From: Micromonospora yasonensis
Lineage (GTDB): Bacteria; Actinomycetota; Actinomycetes; Mycobacteriales; Micromonosporaceae
Direction: 5' to 3'
Length of the DNA stretch: 64,000 nt
Assembly: GCF_026013475.1 (NCBI RefSeq)
Contig: NZ_JAPDPH010000004.1
Coordinates: 1-64,000 of the forward strand
Part shown: piece after piece, positions 53,350 to 61,716 of the stretch
How the letters are laid out: each line of letters starts with the position of its first letter
Numbering within the stretch: the stretch's first letter is position 1
Position numbers and translations under genes: made by a program
Notes under the pieces: generated by a model
Seen by the model: the letters and a program-made list of their open reading frames with translations, nothing else
What the model was told of the DNA's origin: nothing
Databases searched by the model: none

Positions 53350-55467
53350 TCAGCTGCCGACCGGGCCGCCGTCGAGGCGCCAGGTGACCACCACGCCGGG
53401 CTTGGCGAAGTCGCCGTCCGGCCAGGTGGACGCTGGGTTCGCCACCGACGCGCCGGTGATCTCGCCGGGGTGTTGCACGGCCACGAAGACCGAGCGGTTG
53501 TCCTTGGTGATGAACGGGCCGCAGGTCTCCGCGCCGACCGGCACGGTGAGGAACTGCTTCAGGTGGCCCCGCTCCGGGCCCTCGACGGCGGTGGCGAAGA
53601 GGCCGTCGTTGCTGCCCAGCGCGTTGCCGTCGGTGGCGATCCAGAGGTTGCCGGTGGCGTCGAAGGCGACGTTGTCCGGGCAGGAGATCGGCGAGACCTT
53701 GGCCTTGTCGTACCCGGCGAAGTGGGTCGACGGGTCGGTCGGGTCGCCGCAGACGATCGGCAGCGACCAGGCGAACGTCTCGGCGGTCTGGTCGCCCCGG
53801 TTCTCGACCAGCTCAAGGATCTGCCCGTGCTTGTTGAGGTTGCGCGGGTTCGCCTCGTCGGCGGCGGCCTTGCCGGCCTTGCCCCGGTCGGTGTTGTTGG
53901 TCAGCGCCACGTACACCTTGCCGGTGAGCTGACTGGGCTCGACGTCCTCCGGCCGGTCCATCTTGGTCGCGCCCACCTTGTCGGCGGCGAGCCGGGTGAA
54001 GGTGAGCACGTCCGCGGCGGTCATCCCGTCGACGTACGAGCGGTTGCCGCTGACCAGCTTGATCCACCGGCCGCGCCCGTCGAACGCCCCGTCCGCGGGG
54101 AGCTTGCCGGTGCCGTCGATCTCGCCGGCGCTGTTGCCGGTCAGCGTGGCCACGTAGAGCGTGCCCGACTCCAGCAGGGTGCGGTTGTGCTTGCGGGCCA
54201 CCCAGGAGCTGCCCGGCATGAACTTCTTGTCCGAGACGAACTTGTAGAGGTAGTCGAACCGCTCGTCGTCGCCCAGGTAGGCGACCACGTGCCCACTGTC
54301 CGCCACGATCACGTTGGCGCCCTCGTGCTTGAACCGGCCCAGCGCGGTGTGCTTGCGCGGGCGGCTCTCGGGGTCGAACGGGTCGATCTCGACGATCCAC
54401 CCGAAGCGGTGCGCCTCGTTGGGGTGCTTCGCCAGGTCGAAGCGCTCTTCGGCACGGTCCCACTTGCGGCTGCCGCTCGGGTAGCGCACGTCGGTCGGGA
54501 TGCCGTACCGGGCCAGCTTCGGCTTCAGCTCCTCGGGCGCGCCGTCGCCGCCCACGAAGTACTGGTTGAAGTTCTCCTCGCCGGAGAGCACGGTGCCCCA
54601 CGGCGTGACCCCGCCGGCGCAGTTGTTCAGCGTGCCGACGACCGTACGGCCCTTCGGGTCGGCGGCGGTACGCAGCCAGGCCGAGCCGGCGGCCGGACCG
54701 GTCAGCTCGAACGTCGTGGCGAGCGCGGTGACCCGCCGGTTGTACGGGCGCCGGCCGTGGCCCACCGGCCGCCACTGCCCGGTGCCGTCCACCCGCTCCA
54801 GCTCGACCACGGACATGCCGTGCGCGGCCATGGCCACCCGCAGCTGCTCCACGGAGAGCGCATCCTGGCTGGTGAAGCCCGGGAACATCAGGTCCTCGTT
54901 GGTGTACTCGTGGTTGACCACGAGCAGCGCCCGCCTCCGGTCGATCGGCAGCACGCCGACGAAGTCGTTGTTGTAGCCGAACTGCGTCGCCTGGGCGGCG
55001 GCGGTCTGGCCGTGCACGTCGAAGGCGGAAGCGCCGGGCACCACCGGGTCGCCCCACTTGATCACGACGGCGTGGTCGTACCCGTTCGGCACGACCAGGG
55101 TGTCGAGCTTGTTCGGCGGGATCGGCTTGAAGGTCAGCGCGCCGCTGCCCACCCCGCCGCCCGGCGCGGCCTCCGGTGCCACCGGGACGGTCGGCGCGGC
55201 GGGCGCGGCGGCGGCCGGGGCGGCGCCGGCCAGGGCGCCGGCGACGGTGCCGCCGAAGCCGAGGACCAGGGCACCGACGGCACCGGCGCGCACCACGCCG
55301 CGCCGGGACACCTCGGCGTCGACCAGGTCCCCGAAGTACGGGTTGCCGGAGGAGTTCGGTACCGGGTGGTCACAGGCGTTGCCGCAGCGGTATTGGCAGG
55401 TCATCGCGTCGCGGGCACCATGACGGGTGGCGCCCAGCAGCGGGAGCAGCCGGGGACGGTCGCTCAT
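53350..55467 (-). CDS. phoX: PhoX-family alkaline phosphatase (Tat-exported)
   Basis: 705 residues, normal length for PhoX/DUF839 phosphatases, which release phosphate from organic esters outside the cell using calcium and iron. It has an early cysteine-rich block (CQYRCGNACDHP) and a Tat signal with twin Arg at 55-56 (SRRGVVRAGAVGALVLGF). Core motifs: FGYNNDFVGVLPIDRRRALL, VNHEYTNEDLMFPG, GGVTPWGTVLSGEENFNQYF and HKHTALGRFKHE-like AHRFGWIVEIDPFDPESRPR. AGGAGGG precedes ATG 55467. An 11-bp-phased PHO-box-like array 80-120 bp upstream predicts induction by phosphate starvation through PhoP. Confidence 0.93.
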   Translation of the reverse strand: MSDRPRLLPLLGATRHGARDAMTCQYRCGNACDHPVPNSSGNPYFGDLVDAEVSRRGVVRAGAVGALVLGFGGTVAGALAGAAPAAAAPAAPTVPVAPEAAPGGGVGSGALTFKPIPPNKLDTLVVPNGYDHAVVIKWGDPVVPGASAFDVHGQTAAAQATQFGYNNDFVGVLPIDRRRALLVVNHEYTNEDLMFPGFTSQDALSVEQLRVAMAAHGMSVVELERVDGTGQWRPVGHGRRPYNRRVTALATTFELTGPAAGSAWLRTAADPKGRTVVGTLNNCAGGVTPWGTVLSGEENFNQYFVGGDGAPEELKPKLARYGIPTDVRYPSGSRKWDRAEERFDLAKHPNEAHRFGWIVEIDPFDPESRPRKHTALGRFKHEGANVIVADSGHVVAYLGDDERFDYLYKFVSDKKFMPGSSWVARKHNRTLLESGTLYVATLTGNSAGEIDGTGKLPADGAFDGRGRWIKLVSGNRSYVDGMTAADVLTFTRLAADKVGATKMDRPEDVEPSQLTGKVYVALTNNTDRGKAGKAAADEANPRNLNKHGQILELVENRGDQTAETFAWSLPIVCGDPTDPSTHFAGYDKAKVSPISCPDNVAFDATGNLWIATDGNALGSNDGLFATAVEGPERGHLKQFLTVPVGAETCGPFITKDNRSVFVAVQHPGEITGASVANPASTWPDGDFAKPGVVVTWRLDGGPVGS

Positions 55468-55544
55468 GGGGTGGAGCCCTCCTGATATGACGTCAGTGCT
55501 GTGCCGGGGCGTGTACGCGCACGTACGGGCCGGACCCTGCCAGG

Positions 55545-55588
55545 GCCTGGTGAGCGGGTACCGGCCCGGACGTGAACCGAACGTGAAC
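55545..55588 (-). promoter_or_regulatory. PHO-box-like direct repeats upstream of phoX
   Basis: On the phoX strand: GTTCACGTTCG (55588-55578), GTTCACGTCCG (55577-55567), a degenerate unit, then GCTCACCAGGC (55555-55545), all at 11-bp phase. This matches the Streptomyces PHO-box unit (G-T/G-TCA followed by a variable tail, 11-bp direct repeats). Confidence 0.65.
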
Positions 55589-55684
55589 AGCTGCGGCGTG
55601 ACCTGCGGCTGAACCGTTCGGCCTGACGGCACGTATGAAACAGAGGAACGCATCGCTGGTCTCGCCGGAAGCGAGGTACCCGCC

Positions 55685-56200
55685 ATCAGCGACCACGACG
55701 CCCAACTGCTGCGCGCGTTGCACGACGAGCACGCCGACGCGCTCTTCGCGCATGCCCTCCGGCTGGTCAACGGCGACCGGTCGCGCGCCGAGGACCTGGT
55801 GCAGGAGACGCTGCTCCGGGCCTGGCGGCACCCGGAGTCGCTGGACCCGGGGCGGGGTTCGGTCCGCGCCTGGCTCTTCACCACCGCCCGGAACCTGGCC
55901 ATCGACGCCTGGCGGCGGCGGTCCACCCGGGTCGGCGAGATCTACACCGACGAGCTGCCCGAACCATCCGAGACGGTCGACGAGGCGGAGCGTGCGGTGG
56001 AGGCGTGGACCGTGGCCGAGGCGCTGAACCGGCTCAGCCCCACCCACCGGGACGTGCTGGTCGAATGCTTCTACCAGGGCCGGTCGGTGGCCGAGGCGGC
56101 CGCCCGGCTCGGCGTGCCGCCGGGGACGGTGAAGTCCCGCACGCACTACGCGCTGCGCTCACTACGGTTGGTGTTGGCCGAGATGGGGGTGACCCGATGA
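55685..56200 (+). CDS. ECF-family RNA polymerase sigma factor
   Basis: About 171 residues by homology. Region 2: LVNGDRSRAEDLVQETLLRA (-10 binding), then VRAWLFTTARNLAIDAWRRR. Region 4: LNRLSPTHRDVLVECFYQGR and SVAEAAARLGVPPGTVKSRT (-35 HTH). The start is unclear: the conserved N-terminus begins ISDHDAQLLRALHDEH with an ATC where ATG or GTG is expected, after GAGG. The first canonical-type codon is TTG 55718, which would cut off about 11 residues. Its stop overlaps the anti-sigma ATG, so the two are co-expressed. Divergent from phoX. Confidence 0.88.
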   Translation: MSDHDAQLLRALHDEHADALFAHALRLVNGDRSRAEDLVQETLLRAWRHPESLDPGRGSVRAWLFTTARNLAIDAWRRRSTRVGEIYTDELPEPSETVDEAERAVEAWTVAEALNRLSPTHRDVLVECFYQGRSVAEAAARLGVPPGTVKSRTHYALRSLRLVLAEMGVTR

Positions 56201-56883
56201 CCCGCTGCGAGTTCGCGCACGACGACGGCGCGTACGTGCTGGGTGCCCTCGCCCCCGCCGAGCGGGCGGCCTACGAGCGGCACCTGGCCGGCTGCGCCGC
56301 CTGCCGGGAGGCGGTGGCCGAGATCGCCGTGCTGCCCGGTCTGCTGGGTCGGCTCGATCCGGCCGGGCTGGAGCAGTTCCTGGAGGCCGGCCCGGAGACC
56401 TCCCGGGTGCCCGCGCTGCTCGACGCCGCTCGCGAGCAGCGGCGCCGCGAGCGGTCCCGGTCGCGCCGCCGGTACGCGCTGACCGCGCTCGCCGCCGCCG
56501 TCCTCGCCGTGCTGGTCGGCGTCGGGGTGGCCCTGGTCCGCCCGGCCGCCCCGCCGAAGCCCCAGGTGGCCCTGACCGCAATGCGGCCGGTCACCGGCAC
56601 GGCCCCGCTGCACGCCGAGTTCGGGCTGACCGACAAGAAGTGGGGCACCGAGGTCACCCTGCACTGCGGGTACGACCAGCGGACGGGGCACCGGGAGGCG
56701 TACACCTTCCGGCTGGTGGCGCACGGCCCGGACGGCGCGACGGAGCAGGTCGCCACCTGGCTGGCCGCTCCCGGAGACAATCTCCGGATGACCGGCGCCA
56801 CCCACTTCACCCACGGCGAACTGGTCCGCCTCGAACTGCTCCGCGCCGACAACACCCCCGTCCTCGCCTACGACCTCCGCTGA
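56197..56883 (+). CDS. zinc-finger anti-sigma factor (RskA/ZAS type)
   Basis: 228-residue single-pass membrane protein. The N-terminal cytosolic ZAS motif is HX3CX2C at His29, Cys33, Cys36 (HLAGCAACREAV), which binds the partner sigma factor. A basic stretch (RSRSRRRYA) precedes the membrane helix at about 93-113 (LTALAAAVLAVLVGVGVALV). The extracytoplasmic domain (about 118-228) is beta-rich. ATG overlaps the sigma stop by 4 nt. Regulated proteolysis is the family's usual release mechanism (inference). Confidence 0.9.
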   Translation: MTRCEFAHDDGAYVLGALAPAERAAYERHLAGCAACREAVAEIAVLPGLLGRLDPAGLEQFLEAGPETSRVPALLDAAREQRRRERSRSRRRYALTALAAAVLAVLVGVGVALVRPAAPPKPQVALTAMRPVTGTAPLHAEFGLTDKKWGTEVTLHCGYDQRTGHREAYTFRLVAHGPDGATEQVATWLAAPGDNLRMTGATHFTHGELVRLELLRADNTPVLAYDLR

Positions 56884-56887
56884 CAGG

Positions 56888-57814
56888 TCAGCGGGTCATG
56901 GCAGGCACCGGGGTGGTGGCGGCTCGTGCTGCGGCGCGGGTGCGGTGGGCGTGGCGGAGGGCGTCGGTGGTGAAGACCACCAGGGCGAGCCAGACCAGGG
57001 CGAACCCGGCCAGCCGGGCCGGCGGCATCGGTTCGTGGTAGATCAGCACCCCGCAGCCGAGTTGGAGGATCGGCCCGACGTACTGGAGCATGCCGATGGT
57101 GGAGAGCGGCAGCCGGTTCGCCGCCCCGGCGAAGAGCAGCAGCGGGATCGCGGTGGCCGCGCCCGCCAGCACCAGCAGCACGGTGTGCCCGGTCGACACG
57201 TGCCCGAAGGTCGACGTGCCCCGGCTGGTCAGCCAGGCCAGGTAGCCCAACGCGGGCAGCGCCAGCACCGCCGACTCGACGAAGAGCCCCTCCGCGGCGG
57301 GCAGTCCGAGCCGCTTCTTGACCAGCCCGTACCCGGCGAAGCTGAAGGCCAGGGTGAGCGCCAGGTACGGCAGCCGGCCGTAGTCCACGGTCAGCACCGC
57401 CACCGCCACGCCGCCGAGCCCGAGCGCCGTCCACTGTGCCGGGCGCAGCCGCTCGCGCAGCAGGAAGACCCCGATCAGCACGATGACCAGGGGATTGATG
57501 AAGTAGCCGAGGGCCGTCTCCACCACCCGGTCGGAGTTCACCCCGTAGATGTAGGTGCCCCAGTTGATCGCGATCAGGGCGGCCGCGGCGGCGATGCCGG
57601 CCAGCGCGCGGGGCCGCCGGGCCAGCGCGCGCAGGAAGCCGATGTTGCGCATCGCGGCCAGCAGCAGGGCGACGAAGACCACGGACCAGACGATCCGGTG
57701 GGCGAGGATCTCCACCGGTCCGGCCGGTCGGAGCAGCTTCAGGTAGATCGGGAAGAAACCCCAGAGGAAGTACGCGCCGAAGCCGTACAGGTAGCCGAGG
57801 CGGGTCTGGTTCAC
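56888..57814 (-). CDS. rarD: RarD-type EamA family permease
   Basis: 308 residues, ten helices in two EamA repeats. RarD signatures: GYLYGFGAYFLWGFFPIYLK, HRIVWSVVFVALLLA, AINWGTYIYGVNSDRVVETA and LGYFINPLVIVLIGVFLLRE. GTG 57814 overlaps the stop of the upstream GNAT gene (GTGA); TACGGT lies 6 nt before it, so it could also have its own leaderless promoter. Substrate unknown. Confidence 0.9.
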   Translation of the reverse strand: MNQTRLGYLYGFGAYFLWGFFPIYLKLLRPAGPVEILAHRIVWSVVFVALLLAAMRNIGFLRALARRPRALAGIAAAAALIAINWGTYIYGVNSDRVVETALGYFINPLVIVLIGVFLLRERLRPAQWTALGLGGVAVAVLTVDYGRLPYLALTLAFSFAGYGLVKKRLGLPAAEGLFVESAVLALPALGYLAWLTSRGTSTFGHVSTGHTVLLVLAGAATAIPLLLFAGAANRLPLSTIGMLQYVGPILQLGCGVLIYHEPMPPARLAGFALVWLALVVFTTDALRHAHRTRAAARAATTPVPAMTR

Positions 57815-58299
57815 GGCTCCACCGTAAGTGGTGAGGTGGCCTGTTGCTCCTTTCCAGTGACCTGGGTCACCCGTCGGTCCAGCTGCATCCAGCGGTCCGG
57901 CTCGACGGGGGTGAAGCCGACCTTCGCGTACACCCCGTGCGCGTCGTTGGTGGCCAGCACGATGCGGCGTACGCCCAGCTCGGTCAGGTGGTCGCGGACC
58001 GCGCCGGCCAGCCAGGTGCCCAGGCCGCGGCCCCGCTCGCCGCGGTCCACGTACACGTCGCAGAGCCAGGCGAAGGTGGCCCGGTCGGTGACCACCCGGC
58101 CCACCGCCACCTGCCGCCCGTCCCCGGGCCGGTAGACCCCGAAGCCGATCGAACCGGCGAAGGCGCGCTCGACCGTGTCCCGATCCCGCCCGATCGCCCA
58201 GTACGCGTCGGTGCAGAGCCACCGGTGCACCCGGTCCAGGTCGAGCCGGGCCGGGTCGGTGCTGAGCTGGTAGCCGTCAGGGCGGGTCAGGGTGAACAC
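57811..58299 (-). CDS. GNAT-family N-acetyltransferase
   Basis: 162 residues. The acetyl-CoA loop RGERGRGLGTWLAGAV lies at about 86-102, preceded by the beta4 strand (WLCDVYVD) and followed by NDAHGVYAKVGFTPVE. The opening LTRPDGYQLSTDPARLDLDR and VHRWLCTDAYWAIGRDRDTV are a subfamily trait of uncharacterised GNATs. GTG 58299 has TAGCGT 7 nt upstream and no ribosome site, hence probably leaderless. First gene of a pair with rarD. Confidence 0.88.
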   Translation of the reverse strand: MFTLTRPDGYQLSTDPARLDLDRVHRWLCTDAYWAIGRDRDTVERAFAGSIGFGVYRPGDGRQVAVGRVVTDRATFAWLCDVYVDRGERGRGLGTWLAGAVRDHLTELGVRRIVLATNDAHGVYAKVGFTPVEPDRWMQLDRRVTQVTGKEQQATSPLTVEP

Positions 58300-58306
58300 C
58301 CGACCG

Positions 58307-58312
58307 ACGCTA
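58307..58312 (-). promoter_or_regulatory. -10 box of a probable leaderless GNAT transcript
   Basis: TAGCGT on the minus strand, 7 nt before GTG 58299. No Shine-Dalgarno. Confidence 0.45.
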
Positions 58313-58393
58313 GTCCCGCCACCCCCGCCCCTCGCCAGCCAATTCCCGCCCACTGGCCTGGCCGGTGAGCGGGAATCGACGGGGCGGGACCGA

Positions 58394-58780
58394 TCAGTCG
58401 CGGTCGAGGACGGCGCCGAGGAGCCAGGTCACGATGCCGACGAAGAGCGCGCCCAGCACCGCGGCCGGCCAGAAGTCGTCCACGTGGAACGGCAGCCCGG
58501 CCTCACCAGCGATCCAACTGGTGAGCAGGAACAGCAGGCCGTTCACCACCAACGCGATCAGACCGAGGGTCAGCAGGTAGAAGCCGCAGCCGACGGTCTT
58601 GATGATCGGCTGGAGTACGGCGTTGACCACACCGAAGATCACCGCGACCAGCACCAGCGTGGTCACCGTCTCGGTGACCGACTCCGACTCCAGCGAGATG
58701 CCCGGGATGAGCAACGTGGCGAGCCAGAAGGCCACCGCCGTCGAACCGAGCCGGATCAGAAGACCCTTCAGAAAACCCAT
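58394..58780 (-). CDS. phage-holin-4-like small membrane protein
   Basis: 128 residues with four helices (about 11-26, 40-60, 66-87 and 105-122). The family pattern is STAVAFWLATLLIPGI, IFGVVNAVLQPIIKTVGCGF, YLLTLGLIALVVNGLLFLLT, resembling YvlD/PF04020 proteins of unknown function found in many bacteria and only nominally linked to phage holins. It is not part of a prophage here. Monocistronic. Confidence 0.85.
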   Translation of the reverse strand: MGFLKGLLIRLGSTAVAFWLATLLIPGISLESESVTETVTTLVLVAVIFGVVNAVLQPIIKTVGCGFYLLTLGLIALVVNGLLFLLTSWIAGEAGLPFHVDDFWPAAVLGALFVGIVTWLLGAVLDRD

Positions 58781-58831
58781 GGCGGGGATCGTGCCATGGC
58801 GCGTCGACTCGCGGAACCCGTGTTGATCGGC

Positions 58832-60643
58832 TCAGCGGCGACCCGGTCGACCGACCAGTTGCGACTCGATCGGCGTCGGGGAGAGCAGCGCCCAGCGCAG
58901 CGCCCGCCGATTGACCACGGCGACCATGTCGTCCCGGATCCGGGTGAGCCACTCCGCCGAACCGCCGAGGCCCAGCGCGGTACCGGCCAGCGCCGCCTCG
59001 GCCGGGTCCAGTGGTTGCAGGATCGCCAGGTCGGCGCGGGCCAGCGCCGCCGAATCCGCCGGGATCAGCTCGTCCCGGACCACCAGGACGGACTGCCAGG
59101 CTGCGGCGGGCCCGACCTCCGGCGGCACCGGCCCGGCGTCGACCACCACCAGCAGCGGTTGCAGCGGCGAGCCCGGTGCGCCGCCCACCGGACGCCCGGG
59201 CGGGACCAGCGGCACCGCGCCGCCGGGAGCACCCACGCCACGGACGAAGGGCTCCCACGCCCGGGGCCGGGCCGTCTGCACCACCACCCGGGCGCCGAGC
59301 GCCAGCGCGCGCAGCGCCATGAGCTGGGCGGCGCGTACCCCGCCGACCAGCAGCAGCCGGATCGTGCCGGGACCGAAGAGGCGGACGGTCACCGCGCCGC
59401 CGTGCCGGTTGGCCCCGACCATCACCCCGGACTCGCCGACCGGCAGCTCCAGCCCGTCCAGCTCCGCGCCGGCGTTCGCCGGACCGACCGGTGCCACCGC
59501 CAGCGGCAGGGTGGCGGTCAAGCCGGCCAGGTGCTCACCGTCGAGCCGGCGTATCTCCGCGCCCAGATCGCCGACGAGCCGGCGCAGCGCCCGTTCGGCG
59601 ACCGCCAGTTCCGCGCTGGTCCAGGCGGCCAGGCGTACGGTCAGCTCCGCCGGGACCGGCGCGGCGTCGGTGTCGGCGCGCGGACCGACGCAGAGCGCGA
59701 CGGTGGTGGCGGTCGCCGGCAGCGCCAGCAGCCGGGGCAGTAGCCGCCGACCCGCGTCGCCACCCGGATCCGGCCACCGCCGCAGCCGGTAGGTGGCCTG
59801 GGTCAGCCCGTCCGCCGTCAGTGCCGGCCACGATTCGCGGACCGGCGCTCCGAGGTCGTGGTGGGCCAACTCGGCGACCACCCGCAGCGCGGCCGACCCG
59901 CCGAGCGGGCGGCCGGCCAGCGGGCCGAGCCGGCGCACGATCCGCCGGACCGCGCTGGAGAGCGCACGGCGCAGTTCCTCGTCCGACCAACCGTCGACCC
60001 GGACCGTCCGGACGGCGAGCACCACCCGGGACCGCCCCGCCAACCTGCCATCCGTGAGCTGGCGGTATGACGTGCCTGCCGTGCCGCCCCCGACGGCCGG
60101 CACCGGAGCGGGTGACGCGGAGAACAGCAACTGGATCCGCACCGGCGGGGTCTCCGGGCCGGGCGCGGGCAGTAGGGAGAGCGGAGCCGGCAGCGTGCGT
60201 GGGCCGTCGCCGAGCAGGTCGCCGGGGTCGCCGATCTCCAGCAGCGCGGTCATCCCGGCCGGGTCGTCCAGCACCGCGGCGGGACTGCCGGCCAGCTCGG
60301 CGGAGTGCACCGACGCGGCCGGGGCCACCAGTTCCAGCAGCGCGGCCGGTCCCGAGGTGGCCGGCAGGGCCCGCCGCCGGGAAACATGCCCCAGGCCGAC
60401 CAGCAGCCATTCGTAGAGCCACCGGCCGCGCCAGCGCACCCAGGCACCGGGCAGCAGCAGGATCGCCAGCAGCAGGGCTGCCGCGGTCACCGCGACGCCC
60501 CGGCCGACCGCAGCGACCAGCGCGGCGACCGCGACCTGCGCGGCCACCACCTGACCGGCCCGCACGTCGGATGCCGGGCGCAACGCGCGAGGTGGTGGGT
60601 GCGGAGTCGGCACCGCCGGCCGTGCCGTCGTGGTCGCCGTCAC
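58832..60643 (-). CDS. eccE: type VII secretion (ESX) core protein EccE
   Basis: 603 residues. Two N-terminal membrane helices (about 29-46 and 49-68: AGQVVAAQVAVAALVAAVGR and AVTAAALLLAILLLPGAWVR) are followed by a large soluble domain with SYRQLTDGRLAGRSRVVLAV and ALRALALGARVVVQTARPRA, as in actinobacterial EccE proteins. In mycobacteria EccE sits at the periphery of the ESX membrane complex. GTG 60643 follows AGGAAGG supplied by the repeat element at 60649. It runs divergently from two WXG100 genes, with mycosin nearby, confirming an ESX locus. Confidence 0.83.
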   Translation of the reverse strand: MTATTTARPAVPTPHPPPRALRPASDVRAGQVVAAQVAVAALVAAVGRGVAVTAAALLLAILLLPGAWVRWRGRWLYEWLLVGLGHVSRRRALPATSGPAALLELVAPAASVHSAELAGSPAAVLDDPAGMTALLEIGDPGDLLGDGPRTLPAPLSLLPAPGPETPPVRIQLLFSASPAPVPAVGGGTAGTSYRQLTDGRLAGRSRVVLAVRTVRVDGWSDEELRRALSSAVRRIVRRLGPLAGRPLGGSAALRVVAELAHHDLGAPVRESWPALTADGLTQATYRLRRWPDPGGDAGRRLLPRLLALPATATTVALCVGPRADTDAAPVPAELTVRLAAWTSAELAVAERALRRLVGDLGAEIRRLDGEHLAGLTATLPLAVAPVGPANAGAELDGLELPVGESGVMVGANRHGGAVTVRLFGPGTIRLLLVGGVRAAQLMALRALALGARVVVQTARPRAWEPFVRGVGAPGGAVPLVPPGRPVGGAPGSPLQPLLVVVDAGPVPPEVGPAAAWQSVLVVRDELIPADSAALARADLAILQPLDPAEAALAGTALGLGGSAEWLTRIRDDMVAVVNRRALRWALLSPTPIESQLVGRPGRR

Positions 60644-60648
60644 CGGGC

Positions 60649-60702
60649 CTTCCTGGTTCGCGACTGCGGGGCTCGCAAGCCCGGCTCACTCCTCGCGCTC
60701 AC
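60649..60702 (-). repeat. short interspersed element upstream of eccE (second copy)
   Basis: On the minus strand it reads GTGAGCGCGAGGAGTGAGCC, a central GGGCTTGCGAGCCC hairpin, then CCGCAGTCGCGAACCAGGAA. It ends in the AGGAAGG used by eccE's GTG. Ends are identical to 25686-25735, the middle differs. Confidence 0.8.
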
Positions 60703-60924
60703 GATGCCTCCGCCGCTTGCTCGTCCGGTGACGCTGCCGTGGCTGATCGTAATGGTTCGTTGTCCACAGGGGAGGCTCAGGGGGTAGCAGAACCGGAACC
60801 GGGCCGCTACCGTCAGCGACGAGTTCCGCCGAGCGCGCCCGTCCCCATCCCCCCGTTCCCGTTCCGCGCTCCGGCGATGTCCACGGTGGCCGTTCCGGCG
60901 GCCAGCCACGACCGAGGAGGCGAG

Positions 60925-61254
60925 GTGACGTCCGGGATGCCCCAGACCCAGGCAGAAGCCGCGGTGATGCAGCAGACCGCCGCGAAGTTCGAGCAGGTGG
61001 ACCAGTCGTTGCAGACCATGCTCACCGGCCTGATGGCCGAGTTGGAGGTGTTGCAGCAGGCCTGGCGCGGCGCCGGCGGGCGGTCGTTCCAGCAGGTCAA
61101 GCAACAGTGGGCGCAGGACCAGGCGGCGCTGCAGCGCGCCCTGCGGGAGACCGCGAGCGCGATCCGCACCGCCGGCCGGCAGTACGACGTCTCGGACACC
61201 GAGGCCGCCGCCCGGGTGAGCGGCACCCACCGCGGCCTCCAGTTGCCACTCTGA
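60925..61254 (+). CDS. WXG100-family ESX protein (copy 1)
   Basis: 109 residues from GTG 60925, which has GAGGAGG 4-5 nt upstream. Helix-turn-helix hairpin with the WxG turn in LQQAWRGAGGRSFQQV, preceded by AAKFEQVDQSLQTMLTGLMA. A short disordered tail follows. Likely an EsxB-like secreted partner of the next gene, 18 nt downstream. An upstream in-frame ATG (60877) lacks a ribosome site. Confidence 0.88.
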   Translation: MTSGMPQTQAEAAVMQQTAAKFEQVDQSLQTMLTGLMAELEVLQQAWRGAGGRSFQQVKQQWAQDQAALQRALRETASAIRTAGRQYDVSDTEAAARVSGTHRGLQLPL

Positions 61255-61272
61255 CCCGAAAGGACGAAGCCG

Positions 61273-61566
61273 ATGGACCATGGTGTGCTGGTCGTCAATT
61301 TCGCCGCGCTGCAACAGGCCGGCGCGGACATCCAGAAGGCGCTCAACACCCTCGACAGCCAGCTCGGGCAGCTCGAGCGGGACGCCGCGCCGCTGGTGGC
61401 GAGCTGGTCTGGCGACGCCCGCGAGGCCTACGAGCAGCGGCAGGCCCGGTGGCGGGCCGCCTCGCAGGACCTCCAGGCCATGCTGCGTGACATCAAGCTG
61501 GCGGTGGAGGACTCCGCCGCCGACTACCTCGACACCGAGAAGCGGAACGCCAACCTGTTCCAGTGA
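61273..61566 (+). CDS. WXG100-family ESX protein (copy 2)
   Basis: 97 residues, the standard length. WxG turn in LVASWSGDAREAYEQR, flanked by helices GADIQKALNTLDSQLGQLER and LQAMLRDIKLAVEDSAADYL. The C-terminal YLDTEKRNANLF is close to the YxxxD/E secretion signal pattern (Y then D three residues later is not exact). Pairs with the upstream WXG gene. A GC hairpin follows at 61576-61609. Confidence 0.92.
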   Translation: MDHGVLVVNFAALQQAGADIQKALNTLDSQLGQLERDAAPLVASWSGDAREAYEQRQARWRAASQDLQAMLRDIKLAVEDSAADYLDTEKRNANLFQ

Positions 61567-61575
61567 CCCCGCAGC

Positions 61576-61609
61576 GGCGGCGGCCCGGGCACCCACCCGG
61601 ACCGCCGCC
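61576..61609. terminator. GC hairpin between WXG and mycosin genes
   Basis: GGCGGCGGCCCGGG pairs with CCCGGACCGCCGCC (one mismatch) around CACCCA, 10 bp past the WXG stop. Lies between convergent genes. Confidence 0.7.
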
Positions 61610-61716
61610 CCTGCATGCCCTGGCCGGCCCGCGTCCGGGCCGACAGGGGCCGGCGACGGCCGCCGGGTGGGGGCGGTGTGGTCGGTTCGGCTGGACCGCG
61701 CCGGTCAACGGTGGGT

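Noticed and set aside
58394-58780. Holin-like protein as a sign of prophage
   Set aside because: PF04020-type proteins are common chromosomal membrane proteins; no phage structural, integrase or lysis genes are near.
60760-60768. TTGTCCACA, identical to an actinobacterial DnaA box
   Set aside because: Single occurrence with no cluster of boxes and no dnaA/dnaN genes; not evidence of an origin.
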